Shown: positions 1 through 9,595, counted from the stretch's first letter. The stretch: DNA of 64,000 bases from CAZOKN01 sp964580525 (GCA_964580525.1 CAZOKN010000003.1:1-64000), one strand, 5' to 3'. Numbers and translations: made by a program. Notes: a model not told the origin generated them from the sequence alone.

Positions 1-94
1 ACAAATAACAAATGCGACCAACTCCATATGTTGCATCCTTAAGAGTTTATGAGCCTTTAACTGCTTTTGATAAAGAGAATCAAAATAAGTGGAG

Positions 95-778
95 TCAAAT
101 CACAGATACAACTCCAACCAAGCTTTCTATAACTTCCATTTTCTCAGGAGTTTTGGAAAAAGCTCTCGCTGTTGCCGCCGGAATTACCAGCATGGAAGTT
201 ATAAGCAAAACTCCAACAACTTTTATCGATAGCGCCACAAACAACGATAATAAAAGCATGAACACAGTTCTAACAAGATATATATTAACTCCCTCAACCT
301 TGGCTAAATCCTGGCTTAAAGTACTTAGCAGCAAAGGCTTCCAGAGAAAATAAAGCACTCCCAAAGACACCACAAGACCACCATAAATAATATATAAATC
401 ATTATTTGTTGCGGCTAATATATCCCCGAATAAAAAACTTACCAAATCAACGCGCAAATCTTTAAAAAATGAAATAACTACGAGGCCGATAGCAAGTGTG
501 CTATGTGCCATAATTCCCAACAAAGTATCGCTTGAGTATGAGCGTTGTTCTTGCAAAGCAACTATAAGCAATGAAAATAAAACCGATAAAACTATAATAC
601 CAACAGATGGGTTAAGCCCTATAACAAAACCCATAGCCACACCCAACAACGCTGAATGCGAAAGTGCATCACCAAAAAATGCCATACGCTTCCACACCAC
701 AAAACTACCCAGAGGCCCAGCTGCAATTGCAACGCCAATTCCCCCCAGCAACGCTCTTATCATAAAATCATCAAACAT
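95..778 (-). CDS. znuB: Zinc ABC transporter permease ZnuB, C-terminus apparently truncated
   Basis: Inner-membrane permease of the ZnuABC high-affinity zinc importer. The 227-residue product is a series of hydrophobic helices with the family's early stretch 'WKRMAFFGDALSHSALLG' and the late 'VVGVLLITSMLVIPAATARAF'. The chosen ATG (778) has a GGAG ribosome site and overlaps the end of znuC by 8 bases, so the two are translationally coupled. Family members are about 260 residues and end with a further helix containing a DTPAGPS-like motif. Here a TGA follows 'VGVVSVI', and none of the three frames beyond it shows that ending. The last ~30 residues are therefore missing, either by a real mutation or by an assembly error near the window edge. 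Bases 1-94 hold no other recognisable gene. Confidence 0.88.
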   Translation of the reverse strand: MFDDFMIRALLGGIGVAIAAGPLGSFVVWKRMAFFGDALSHSALLGVAMGFVIGLNPSVGIIVLSVLFSLLIVALQEQRSYSSDTLLGIMAHSTLAIGLVVISFFKDLRVDLVSFLFGDILAATNNDLYIIYGGLVVSLGVLYFLWKPLLLSTLSQDLAKVEGVNIYLVRTVFMLLLSLFVALSIKVVGVLLITSMLVIPAATARAFSKTPEKMEVIESLVGVVSVI

Positions 779-1532
779 CTTTTTCTCCGCAAACATGGCC
801 GTCAATTTCGTGGGTATGATCATGATGGTGAGTATATATAGCCACATTTTCTGCAGCTTCCCTACCGAATAAAGCTAGATATTCCGGGTGAGCCCCAACA
901 TCAGAAGGTTTTCCTTCACAACAAACATGTTGGTTCATACAGATGACCCTATCAGTTGACGCCATAACCATATTTAAATCGTGAGAAACCATTAAAACCG
1001 CACAACCTTTTTTATTGCGTATATCCGCAACCATTTTATAGAAATCTGCCTGACCATTTATATCAAGACCTTGTGTTGGTTCGTCCATAACGAGAATGTC
1101 AGGATTCATAAGCAATGCCCTAGTCAGCATAACCCTCTGCATTTCACCACCTGAAATATCATGTATTTGTTGCGTTAATATATGTTTTATACCCTGCTCT
1201 TCAGCAATTTTTTCAACACTATTTATATCACGTAACTTTCGTTCCTTACCAGTAAGACGTAAAAACCGCCTGACTGTTAAAGGCAGAACCTTATCAATAA
1301 CCAATTTCTGTGGCATATAGCCAATTACTATGCCAGGCTTTAAATTTATATCACCACTATCTATTTTCTGAAGACCACATATTGCTCTCAAGAGAGTAGT
1401 TTTACCACTACCATTTGGGCCTATTATCGTTACTATTTCTTTTGCTGCAACATTCAGGGAAACATTTGCAATAACCTTCCTGTTATTAAAAGACACAGAT
1501 ATATTGCTGCTCTGGATTAAATTATCGGCCAT
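771..1532 (-). CDS. znuC: Zinc ABC transporter ATP-binding protein ZnuC
   Basis: ATPase subunit that drives zinc import with ZnuB and ZnuA. All ABC motifs are present in the 253-residue product: Walker A GPNGSGKT (38-45), signature ISGGE (126-130), Walker B DILVMDEP (145-152) and the switch histidine H184. The C-terminus is histidine-rich (HHHDHTHEIDGH around 235-246), as is common in ZnuC and probably metal-binding. It is transcribed away from znuA, with the shared 84-bp intergenic region containing a Zur-box-like palindrome. znuB follows with an 8-base overlap. Confidence 0.95.
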   Translation of the reverse strand: MADNLIQSSNISVSFNNRKVIANVSLNVAAKEIVTIIGPNGSGKTTLLRAICGLQKIDSGDINLKPGIVIGYMPQKLVIDKVLPLTVRRFLRLTGKERKLRDINSVEKIAEEQGIKHILTQQIHDISGGEMQRVMLTRALLMNPDILVMDEPTQGLDINGQADFYKMVADIRNKKGCAVLMVSHDLNMVMASTDRVICMNQHVCCEGKPSDVGAHPEYLALFGREAAENVAIYTHHHDHTHEIDGHVCGEKDV

Positions 1533-1584
1533 ATTTTCTGAATTCCTGACTTTGTACCTTTGTACTTTTATAGTTTTGCGCTAT

Positions 1585-1607
1585 TGTGATTATATAATAA
1601 CATCACA
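1585..1607. promoter_or_regulatory. Candidate Zur operator between znuC and znuA
   Basis: An imperfect palindrome: TGTGAT, 11 A/T-rich bases, ATCACA, with further partial symmetry inside. It lies in the divergent znuC/znuA intergenic region, overlaps a TATAAT hexamer (1593-1598) and ends 9 bases before the znuA start. Location and A/T-rich dyad form match what is known of Zur boxes. Binding by Zur is inferred, and no zur gene lies in this window. Confidence 0.6.
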
Positions 1608-1616
1608 GGAAATATA

Positions 1617-2541
1617 ATGCGAAACTTTATTACTGCAATTTATTTTACGATTTTTATTACATTATTTGCTTTTACAGCACAAAAAGCTGAAGCAATTGAG
1701 ATAGTAAGCTCCATAAAACCCATAAATGCACTTGTTATGTCAATTTGCAAAAACACTCCAAACAAAACATCATTGCTTTTAGCAGGAAATGAATCTCCTC
1801 ATGGCTATTCTTTAAAACCCAGCGACATGAGAAAATTATCCAATGCTGACATAGTTTTCTTAGTGAGTTATAATCTTGAATCGTTTTTAGAGAAACCTTT
1901 ATCGAGTTTAGATAAAAAAACTAAAGTTGAGGAATTGATAAAATCAAAAAATCTTTTTCTACTAAATAATCGTAATGTTTTTAAAGAAGAATCCGAAGAA
2001 CATGCAGAGCATGATCATGGTAAAGTTGACCCGCATATTTGGCTGAATCCAGAAAATGCGATTAGCATGGTAGACTCTATAGTAGCAACCTTATCTGCAA
2101 AAGATCCTGCTAATGCCAAAATATTTAACGTGAATGCAGAACAGTTAAAACGAGAAATAAAATCAACTTCAAAAAAAATTGCATCACAATTAGAGCCTTA
2201 TCATAAAGATAAATTTATCGTTATGCATGATGGTTATCAATATTTTGAGAATTACTATAACTTAGCAGGAGCAGGCTCTTTCCTTTATGCCTCTGCTGAT
2301 GGTTTTGGTGCAAAAAGACTAAGCAACATTGAAAATTCTGCAAAAAATAATAATATAAAATGTTTATTTGGCGAAAAAGAATTAAATTCAAATAGTTTAG
2401 AAGCTGTTGGAAAAAATCTAAAAATTAATGTAGGATTGCTAGATAATATAGGCATCGACCAAAAAGCCGACGAAAAAGCTTACATTAATTTACTGCAAAA
2501 NNNNNNNNNNCGATAACCTTATAGCGTGTTTTGGAAAATGA
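1617..2541 (+). CDS. znuA: Zinc-binding periplasmic protein ZnuA, interrupted by an assembly gap
   Basis: Periplasmic zinc receptor of the ZnuABC importer. It has a signal peptide (about 1-26, AxA-type end), the metal-ligand region around H62 ('NESPHGYSLKPSD') and a His-rich loop leading into 'DPHIWLNP' (H129, H132, H134, H140). An AGGA ribosome site precedes the ATG by 6 bases. The N run at 2501-2510 breaks the frame. Beyond it the codons for DNLIACFGK and a TGA at 2539-2541 look like a normal ZnuA C-terminus, but in a different frame. The true gap is therefore probably a multiple of three rather than ten bases, and the gene is likely intact. The stop overlaps the hisI ATG as ATGA. Confidence 0.9.
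2501..2510. other. Assembly gap (10 N) inside znuA
   Basis: Ten undetermined bases near the 3' end of znuA. The flanking reading frames fit one continuous protein only if the real gap length is a multiple of three, so ten is a placeholder. Confidence 0.97.
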
Positions 2542-2930
2542 ACAAACTTGAACTGATAATGAACGATATAAAATTTAACGAGAACGGGTTGGTTCCAGTT
2601 ATCTCGCAATGTTATGATACAGGCGAAGTGCTTATGATGGCATGGATGAACCGCGAAGCTTTAGAACAAACTCTTGAAAAAAAAGAAATGTGCTATTTCT
2701 CCCGCTCAAGAAATAAATTATGGTATAAAGGCGAAATTTCAGGCCAAAAACAAATATTGAAAGATCTTATTATAGATTGCGACGGCGATACTTTGCTTGC
2801 AAAAATAGAGCAAATTGGCGTGGCTTGTCACACTGGAAGACGCAGCTGTTTCTGCAAAACTATTAAAGACGGAAAAATTGAAATTAATCAAGAAGTGATT
2901 GTTCATCCAGAGGATTTATATAGAAAATGA
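2538..2930 (+). CDS. hisI: Phosphoribosyl-AMP cyclohydrolase HisI
   Basis: Opens the purine ring of phosphoribosyl-AMP, the third step of histidine synthesis; the enzyme is zinc-dependent. The 130-residue product shows the family signature 'DCDGDTLLAKIEQIGVACHT' followed by GRRSCF, retaining the three cysteines that bind zinc in characterised HisI. The ATG at 2538 overlaps the znuA stop (ATGA), and an upstream in-frame GTG at 2526 lies inside znuA. It lacks the HisE domain. No other his gene is in the window, and the gene sits between znuA and a modA-like gene with 4-base overlaps on both sides, so it should be co-transcribed with zinc uptake. Confidence 0.93.
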   Translation: MNKLELIMNDIKFNENGLVPVISQCYDTGEVLMMAWMNREALEQTLEKKEMCYFSRSRNKLWYKGEISGQKQILKDLIIDCDGDTLLAKIEQIGVACHTGRRSCFCKTIKDGKIEINQEVIVHPEDLYRK

Positions 2931-3739
2931 CAAGAAGTCGTTTTGCCTTATTTATTTTTGCCCTGATTTTTTTTACCGTTCTTCTGGTAAAGAATTCTTA
3001 TGCTGATATACGCGGCTTACCAAGTATAACTGTTCTAGCACCCTCAAGTCTTACCCAACCAATAACAGAGTTGATTACTATTTATTCTCGTAGCAACAAT
3101 ATCACTGTAACTGCCACTTATGGCGCAACACCTGAGCAAGCTAGCAGAATTTCTGATGGCGAACCAGGCGATGTTTTTATATCTGCACATCCTAGCTGGA
3201 TGCTTGATCTAAAGCAAAAAGGATTGATAGATGTTTATTCTCTTACCAATCTTGTGAAAAATCAATTAACCTTGGTCGCATCAAAAAATAGTTTTTTTAA
3301 ATATGGCCCTGTATCTGGAAATAGCCTGGCAAGCAAATTATCTTACGTTAATAGCCGTTCGATAATGGTTATTGGTGATCCTAATGAAACCGCGCTCGGC
3401 CTATATACGAAAGAAACGATCACTAATCTTGATAATAAAAACGGTACTAATTTGTGGCAAAGCTTCGATCGCAAAACAATAAAATCCTCTAATTCACAAA
3501 ATAATTTATATCTTATATCTCACGGCGAAACCGCTGGAATAACTTACTATAGCGACGCCTATAACAATCCAGAAGTAGCCGTCATTGCTACAATAAACGA
3601 TGATTTGCATGATCCTATAATATATCAAGCTGCAGTCGTGGCGGGTGAAAATATGACATTAGCTAGAGGGTTTTTAAAATTTATTTCATCAACAGAATCA
3701 AAGGCAATATTTAGAAAATATGGTTTTTCGACTGAATAA
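2927..3739 (+). CDS. ModA-like periplasmic substrate-binding protein
   Basis: Predicted periplasmic solute receptor of the molybdate/tungstate (ModA) type. A signal peptide (about 1-27) is followed by the typical start 'ITVLAPSSLTQPITELI', then 'GDVFISAHPSWMLDL' and a late 'AAVVAGENMTLARGFLKF'. Total length (270) is slightly above usual ModA. The ATG overlaps the hisI stop (ATGA). No modB or modC permease/ATPase genes are adjacent, so the substrate is uncertain. Molybdate is the family default, but the zinc-operon context could mean another oxyanion or metal ligand. Confidence 0.75.
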   Translation: MTRSRFALFIFALIFFTVLLVKNSYADIRGLPSITVLAPSSLTQPITELITIYSRSNNITVTATYGATPEQASRISDGEPGDVFISAHPSWMLDLKQKGLIDVYSLTNLVKNQLTLVASKNSFFKYGPVSGNSLASKLSYVNSRSIMVIGDPNETALGLYTKETITNLDNKNGTNLWQSFDRKTIKSSNSQNNLYLISHGETAGITYYSDAYNNPEVAVIATINDDLHDPIIYQAAVVAGENMTLARGFLKFISSTESKAIFRKYGFSTE

Positions 3740-3821
3740 TAAGGTCTACCACTTCCCTATTTACACTTAGCCCTTACGATAATATAAATAATAAAAACCA
3801 ATGTGATAATAGTTTATAGAT

Positions 3822-4115
3822 ATGGTCAGGAAATTTAGCGTTCCATGTGATTTTGGTGGTGTTTCTTCACCATTCACCATATATGTCGGAGATCCAGAAC
3901 CGACACACCATCCCCTGCATTTTCAAGCCGAATGGTTATCGAAAAACCGTGGTGGCACTATTCCAGGCGATGTAATGGACAGTATTACAAAACTATATGA
4001 ATTATCTAAAAAGAATAACGTTTCATTTGAAGAACTATGCGCTTATGCACTTACCGAGGATAAAGGCATGTCCTCTGAAGCTGAAGATGAAGCCGCCGCC
4101 CCAATGCCAGATTAA
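3822..4115 (+). CDS. DUF2610-like small conserved protein
   Basis: A 97-residue soluble protein beginning 'MVRKFSVPCDFGGVSSPFTI', with 'HHPLHFQAEWLSKNRGG' and 'NVSFEELCAYAL', ending in a short acidic tail. The pattern resembles the proteobacterial DUF2610 family found in Rickettsia-like genomes; function is unknown. It stands alone between the modA-like gene and the prepilin genes. The family call is from memory of the sequence pattern; a Pfam search would settle it. Confidence 0.7.
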   Translation: MVRKFSVPCDFGGVSSPFTIYVGDPEPTHHPLHFQAEWLSKNRGGTIPGDVMDSITKLYELSKKNNVSFEELCAYALTEDKGMSSEAEDEAAAPMPD

Positions 4116-4250
4116 CCAACCGTCCCATATTGGCACAACTCATTGATATAAAAGAAAAAATATCATGATTTTTCGTGCTTAGTCACCTTTTTTAGGCTAT
4201 AATGTCATAACGATACTAAACTCTCAAAATATTCAATTTGTAGGGAATAA

Positions 4251-6212
4251 ATGAGAAAGTTGTTAGTAAAATTGTTTAAATTTACAAAGAATAATAAAGC
4301 TCGTCGCGGCTTCAGCCTTATAGAGCTGTCTGTTATAATGAGTACAGCCGCAGCTGCTACTGTCGGATTTTTAGCTTGGACACAACCAGCTAACATAGTT
4401 GATGCAAAAAAAGCCTTAATCACTCAACAGCGTATAGAAACAATATCAAAAGCAATAGAAGCTTTTCGTATAGAGCATGGCCGCCTTCCCTGCCCTGCCG
4501 ATCCGTTTATGCGCGATGATAATACAAGAAACACAGATGCAGGCGTAAACAACTATAGAACAGATAATGCCACTGATGATTATCCTAACGATTTCGGCAT
4601 GGAAGATTTGGATACTGTACAAACAGCAGTTCGCGGCATAACAACTCTTGGTATTGATTGTCCAGATAATATAGGATCCGTGCCAATTTATTCCCTCGGT
4701 CTCGGAAAAGACATGATAAACGATGCCTGGGAAAGAAAATTTACTTATCAAGTGAGTAACACAATTTGCGGTACAGATCCTGGAACCGGTGTAGTTTCAA
4801 CGCAAACAAGCCAGATGTTTGGCTGTTCACAAAATGACTATAATCGTGGTATTGGCAATATCACTGTAAAGAATGCTGCTGGAACAACATTAAGTACAAA
4901 AGCTGCATATGTTATAGTAAGCTATGGAGCGAAAAGCGCGGGCGCTTATCTTCCCTCTGGCTATAAAACAGCAAACTCAGCCAACGCAAATGAAGCCGAA
5001 AACAGCAATGGCGATAATACTTATGTAAAAGACACATTATCATCTACATTTGATGATATAGTTTATTTCAAAGAAAAGCTTCAAGTTGAACGTTTATCAA
5101 ACCGTAAAACCACTCCACAAATTTCGGTTGCTGAATGCGAAACTAATTCCCAATCTTTAAAAACATTTACACTGACAGGTGCTAACGGTATTACCGCTTT
5201 GGATTCCAATGTTGCCCTTGTTGCACATGATACGGATTTTAACACAGGACAACAAGCGGCTTTAGGGTTGCTAAAAACTATACAATCTATGTGCGTTTCA
5301 TATTACGGCACAACCGCAGCTACTATTAGAGGTTCAACCTGGAGCGGACCACAATGCCCAGGCAACACTACAGGCACAAGTACTTATTATATACCAACCG
5401 ACACATGCACATGTCTCGGTGGTGCATGGGACGGTAACTGCACAATGGATTGGTCAGTTATTATGAACATCCGAAGTGGCTTACGTTTATGGCTTGATGC
5501 TAACGATACCTCAACTATTTATACCGGCACTGATTGTGCGACAGGCGCTGCTCCAGCTGATGCTTCCGCTGTCGGTTGCTGGAAAGATAAAAGTGGCTTA
5601 GCAAAGCATGCGGTGCAATTAACTTCTGCAAATCGACCACTCATAAAAACTAATATTTTAAATAGCAAACCAGTTATTAGATTTGATGGATCAAATGACG
5701 TGCTAATGATGCCACGTGGTATATTAACAGATGGTAATAATCCATATACAATTTTTTCAGTAGTTAAAGCCGCATCAACAGCTGCTAGCCCAGGCTGGAT
5801 AAGTCTTTCCGGAACTGGAGTCGCTTCACAAAGTGTCGCCTTCAGATTCAATTCAACAAATACCGTATCTGATTTATGGTGGACCAACGATGCATCCTCA
5901 TCTGCAGGCACTACCGTTGCCGGCACATGGTATATCATAGACGTACCATATAGCCTTACTGCTGATACACCAAATGGCTTAATCGCCGGTAGAACCCTTT
6001 ATATAAATGGAGTAAGCAGTGCCACAGCTTCTGCTGTAAATAGAAGTGGCGTAGAAACTGCAGATTCAATAACAATTGGACGAGCGGCAAAAACTTCTAC
6101 AGAATATATGAATGGCGATATAGCTGAAATCCTTGTTTACAATAGAGCTTTGGGTACAGCAGAAAGAACAAGTATAGAAACATATCTGAATAAGAAATGG
6201 AACGTATATTAG
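4251..6212 (+). CDS. Large prepilin-like protein with one LamG/ConA-like domain
   Basis: A 653-residue secreted surface protein. The N-terminus carries a type IV prepilin leader: basic residues then RRG|FSLIELSV and a hydrophobic helix, about residues 17-45. Cleavage is expected after the Gly and the +5 Glu is present. A middle region (about 60-400) has a type II pseudopilin-like repeat of Gly/Asn/Thr-rich segments and several Cys. The C-terminal module (about 407-653) starts 'LRLWLDANDTSTIY', contains 'CWKDKSG' and 'VIRFDGSND', and ends 'YLNKKWNVY', the pattern of LamG/concanavalin-A-like domains. It is followed 17 bp later by a related, larger gene. It may be a minor pilin or adhesin; carbohydrate binding is inferred from the fold only. 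A TATAAT hexamer lies at 4198-4203. Confidence 0.8.
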   Translation: MRKLLVKLFKFTKNNKARRGFSLIELSVIMSTAAAATVGFLAWTQPANIVDAKKALITQQRIETISKAIEAFRIEHGRLPCPADPFMRDDNTRNTDAGVNNYRTDNATDDYPNDFGMEDLDTVQTAVRGITTLGIDCPDNIGSVPIYSLGLGKDMINDAWERKFTYQVSNTICGTDPGTGVVSTQTSQMFGCSQNDYNRGIGNITVKNAAGTTLSTKAAYVIVSYGAKSAGAYLPSGYKTANSANANEAENSNGDNTYVKDTLSSTFDDIVYFKEKLQVERLSNRKTTPQISVAECETNSQSLKTFTLTGANGITALDSNVALVAHDTDFNTGQQAALGLLKTIQSMCVSYYGTTAATIRGSTWSGPQCPGNTTGTSTYYIPTDTCTCLGGAWDGNCTMDWSVIMNIRSGLRLWLDANDTSTIYTGTDCATGAAPADASAVGCWKDKSGLAKHAVQLTSANRPLIKTNILNSKPVIRFDGSNDVLMMPRGILTDGNNPYTIFSVVKAASTAASPGWISLSGTGVASQSVAFRFNSTNTVSDLWWTNDASSSAGTTVAGTWYIIDVPYSLTADTPNGLIAGRTLYINGVSSATASAVNRSGVETADSITIGRAAKTSTEYMNGDIAEILVYNRALGTAERTSIETYLNKKWNVY

Positions 6213-6229
6213 GCTTTAGGAGAATAACA

Positions 6230-9200
6230 GTGATAAAGTTATTGAAAAATATAGCTAAAAAATTCAAAGAAAGTAGAGGTTATAGCCTGACCGAACTTTC
6301 TATCTCCACAAGCATAATCGCGATGCTTGCAGTTGGTGGCCTGTCTCTAATGCAAAAGAAAAGCGCTGTCGATAGTGAAAAAGAAACAGTCCAAAAAATG
6401 AAAGTAATAGAAGATGCTATTAAAGGATTTGTTACAGTAAACAAATATCTACCATGCCCCGCTTTACCAGATTTGACAGAGAGCGTTGCTAATTTTGGTA
6501 AATCAGAAGGTATGACCATCGGAACTCCTGCAGCTGTAACTGTCGCTACTATATATGACACAACTTCAAAAACCTGCAGCAATAATGGACTATTGAATGG
6601 AACTGGCGCTGTACCTGTTAAAACTCTAAAACTTGATAACAGCTATGCTTACGACGGCTGGGGTAGAAAATTTACCTATAGAACTGCTGATTCTTCCGGT
6701 GCAAACACAGATTTTGATGATCCTACTTTTAGAGGCGACATTGCTATAGTTGATATAAAAGGAATTCATAAAACAAACATAAACAACCCTCCCCCTTTTA
6801 ACAATGGAGCGGCATATGTGATAATTAGCTATGGTAGTAACGGTAAGAATGTTGCATGGATAAAAAATGCAGCAACAGGTTCAAATAATCCTCCTGCACA
6901 AGCCACAGGTATAGAGGGAAAAAACACTAATCACAGTCAAAAAATTTATATCCAAGCAATGAAGAATAATAATTTTGACGACATAGTTGTTTATGGTGTT
7001 AAGAGTAATCTTATTGCACCGAAAACAGTCACCCCACCTATCGATATACAACAATTAACCTGCGATAATGCAAATACTGTTGTTGCAGCAGGAAGATCTT
7101 ATCTTGATACTTTTGCTGCTAACACTGGATCAGGCGGTTCAACAGCACGCGCTGATGTTATATTTAAGGCAGCTCAAAAAATTCAGCTTATGTGTTCAAA
7201 CAAACCAACAAATAATTTTGACCCTTCTACAATGGCGGGTATACAATTGTGGTTAGACTCTGCAGATCCCAATACACTATTCACCAACAGCAACTGTACT
7301 GCAGGAGGCAATCCATCAAACGGTAACAGCATTTTATGCTGGAAATACAAAACAGCCAATATTATTATGTGTATAATTCACGCGACTGCAAATAATCAAC
7401 CCACCTATGTAACAGGAGCTTTCAACAACAGGCCAGTGGTTTCTTTTGACGGCTCTAACGACTACATGCAAACTTCAGGAAATTTTAGTTATAACAACAC
7501 CAACAGCAATGGTATAACTGTTGTAACAGCTTTCAGAGATGCTTTTGCATCTAACAGCACACTAATAAACTGGCGTACTGTAGGAAACGTAGGAGGATTT
7601 AGCTTACAGGGTACACTTTCTGCCTTGAGTGCATATGCATACGCAACAGGAGCATGGACAGCAGCTAATTCTTCTGGCTGGAGCTCTTCTAGTGATTATA
7701 TATTAATAGAAACTTATGGCTCAGGTGTAGTAACGCAATGGCGTAATGGTGTTTCCGTTGCAACTGCTAACGCTGGCGCCACTTTAAACATACCTACTGC
7801 TCCTCTAAATATGGGCAGCGATATACCAGGTACAACAAACTACCTAGTGGGAAAAATCGGAGAAGTGATGATTTTTAACAGAGCGCTTAACAGCAAAGAA
7901 AAAGGTGGCATTGAAAGTTATCTATCAGACAAATGGGGAGTGACATTAACCACTGCTCCTAACAGCCTTTGCTCAAACGGCATGGTGTTTACAAAAAGCA
8001 AGGACAGGCCTGAAGGATCATGTACATGCCCTTCCGGAACTGACCTAATAACAAACCTACAAAGGAAGAGTGGTTGCTATTTAGAAGCAAATAAGGGCTT
8101 TAGTGGCTGCGTACCTATACAATCCGCCCCAACATACACAAATGGCCCAACAGATAGCGGGCTAACTCTATGGCTAGATTCAAATGACTGTACGTCTATA
8201 ACTCTTGCAAGCGGATCAAAAATTGATACGTGGAAAGATAAGAGCGCAAATGCTAAAAATGCTACTCAATCAACTGATTCTGCAAGACCTCTCTACACAC
8301 CAAATATTCTAAACGGAAAACCTATTGTAAGGTTCGATGGAACAAACGACATGCTAAGCCTACCAACAGGGGTATTACCAACAGGCAACACTCCTTATAC
8401 TCTATTCTCTCTTGTTTCGGCTGCTTCTACAGCCAACAACGGTGGATGGTTAAGTCTTGCAAACACAGGGGTAACTTCACAAAGCGTTGCTTTTCGTTTT
8501 GACTCTGGTAACTTTATATACCAATACTGGTGGGGTAATGACGTAAATTCAGCAAATAATTCCATCGTCACAAATAATTGGTATATTGTAGATACTCCTT
8601 ATGATACATCAACAGGAAGAGTACTTTATATAAACGGACAAGCAGTTGGAACAAGCACAGCAATAAACAGAAGTGGTTCTGAAAGTGCTGGTGCTTTATC
8701 AGTTGGACGCGCTGCTGGAGCTACTGAATTTCTAAATGGTGATATTGCTGAAATTCTTGTATATAATAGAACTTTCCGCAATGCTGACCGTGTTTTGGTT
8801 GAACGTTATCTTGCAGACAAATGGGGCATATTCCTTTTACCAACCGACAATCTAGACCTTGATTTGTGGCTGGATGCTGATGATCCTTCAACAATATATA
8901 CCAATACAACATCCTGCACAGGATATAATGCTAGTAACGGCGACTCTGTTGGTTGCTGGAAAGATAAAAGTTCCAATGCAAGAAGTGCTGTACTCAGACA
9001 ATCTCAAGTTGGAGACGCTGTAGTTCCATCAAGTGACACACGCCCAACATTGCTTACTAACCAAATTCAAGGAAGATCCACTTTAAGCTTTGATGGCAGC
9101 TCTCTGCAGGTTACAGGACTGGATGTAAGCCCAAGTGTACGACCAAAATTTACAACAACTTTCGTAGCACAGTTTTTCGATTCTAATTATGCCGGTGGAC

Positions 9201-9595
9201 AGATTTGGGGAAATGATAATGGAGCTTACGACACAAACGCTAGTATGATTTATACCGGCGGTAATTTCAGATGGGCGTTTAATGGCTCACAAACTACCTA
9301 TTCTACGGGATCAAATGTGAGCATGGGTACGCCATACATTATAACAACACAGCATTCTGCTAGCATGCTAAGTGTATGGATAAACGGCACCGTATCACTT
9401 AACCAACAGGCTCTTGGTATTGCATATGGCTCAGGACTATCTGATTTTTGTATAGGCATGGGCGGCTCACCTTGGGGAAGCTATATGAAAGGACAACTTG
9501 CTGAATTAACGCTATATAATCGTCATATAACAGATAATGAAAGATTATATTTAGAGAGATATTTAGGCAATAAATGGGGGGTTACCGTACCATAA
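6230..9595 (+). CDS. Giant prepilin-like protein with three LamG/ConA-like domains
   Basis: An 1121-residue relative of the preceding protein. The GTG at 6230 is preferred over an upstream ATG (6197) because it has AGGAG at 6218-6222, seven bases away, and the upstream ATG lies inside the previous gene. The leader ESRG|YSLTELSISTS and a hydrophobic helix mark a prepilin. Three LamG-like modules follow, at about 334-570, 642-867 and 873-1121. Each starts LxLWLD(S/A)xD and ends YLxxKWG; module 1 has a degenerate 'WKYKT' where the others have 'WKDKS'. Module 2 closely resembles the single module of the upstream gene, which points to duplication. A cysteine-rich linker (about 575-640) separates modules 1 and 2. 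Role as minor pilin or adhesin is inferred. Confidence 0.8.
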   Translation: MIKLLKNIAKKFKESRGYSLTELSISTSIIAMLAVGGLSLMQKKSAVDSEKETVQKMKVIEDAIKGFVTVNKYLPCPALPDLTESVANFGKSEGMTIGTPAAVTVATIYDTTSKTCSNNGLLNGTGAVPVKTLKLDNSYAYDGWGRKFTYRTADSSGANTDFDDPTFRGDIAIVDIKGIHKTNINNPPPFNNGAAYVIISYGSNGKNVAWIKNAATGSNNPPAQATGIEGKNTNHSQKIYIQAMKNNNFDDIVVYGVKSNLIAPKTVTPPIDIQQLTCDNANTVVAAGRSYLDTFAANTGSGGSTARADVIFKAAQKIQLMCSNKPTNNFDPSTMAGIQLWLDSADPNTLFTNSNCTAGGNPSNGNSILCWKYKTANIIMCIIHATANNQPTYVTGAFNNRPVVSFDGSNDYMQTSGNFSYNNTNSNGITVVTAFRDAFASNSTLINWRTVGNVGGFSLQGTLSALSAYAYATGAWTAANSSGWSSSSDYILIETYGSGVVTQWRNGVSVATANAGATLNIPTAPLNMGSDIPGTTNYLVGKIGEVMIFNRALNSKEKGGIESYLSDKWGVTLTTAPNSLCSNGMVFTKSKDRPEGSCTCPSGTDLITNLQRKSGCYLEANKGFSGCVPIQSAPTYTNGPTDSGLTLWLDSNDCTSITLASGSKIDTWKDKSANAKNATQSTDSARPLYTPNILNGKPIVRFDGTNDMLSLPTGVLPTGNTPYTLFSLVSAASTANNGGWLSLANTGVTSQSVAFRFDSGNFIYQYWWGNDVNSANNSIVTNNWYIVDTPYDTSTGRVLYINGQAVGTSTAINRSGSESAGALSVGRAAGATEFLNGDIAEILVYNRTFRNADRVLVERYLADKWGIFLLPTDNLDLDLWLDADDPSTIYTNTTSCTGYNASNGDSVGCWKDKSSNARSAVLRQSQVGDAVVPSSDTRPTLLTNQIQGRSTLSFDGSSLQVTGLDVSPSVRPKFTTTFVAQFFDSNYAGGQIWGNDNGAYDTNASMIYTGGNFRWAFNGSQTTYSTGSNVSMGTPYIITTQHSASMLSVWINGTVSLNQQALGIAYGSGLSDFCIGMGGSPWGSYMKGQLAELTLYNRHITDNERLYLERYLGNKWGVTVP

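Noticed and set aside
12..353. A 113-residue plus-strand frame over znuB
   Set aside because: It lies antisense to the conserved permease sequence and has no ribosome site.
7320..7400. A possible compensated frameshift in the first LamG module of the giant prepilin
   Set aside because: The local segment is odd ('WKYKT') but alternative frames did not restore the usual WKDKS pattern, so divergence is the simpler reading.
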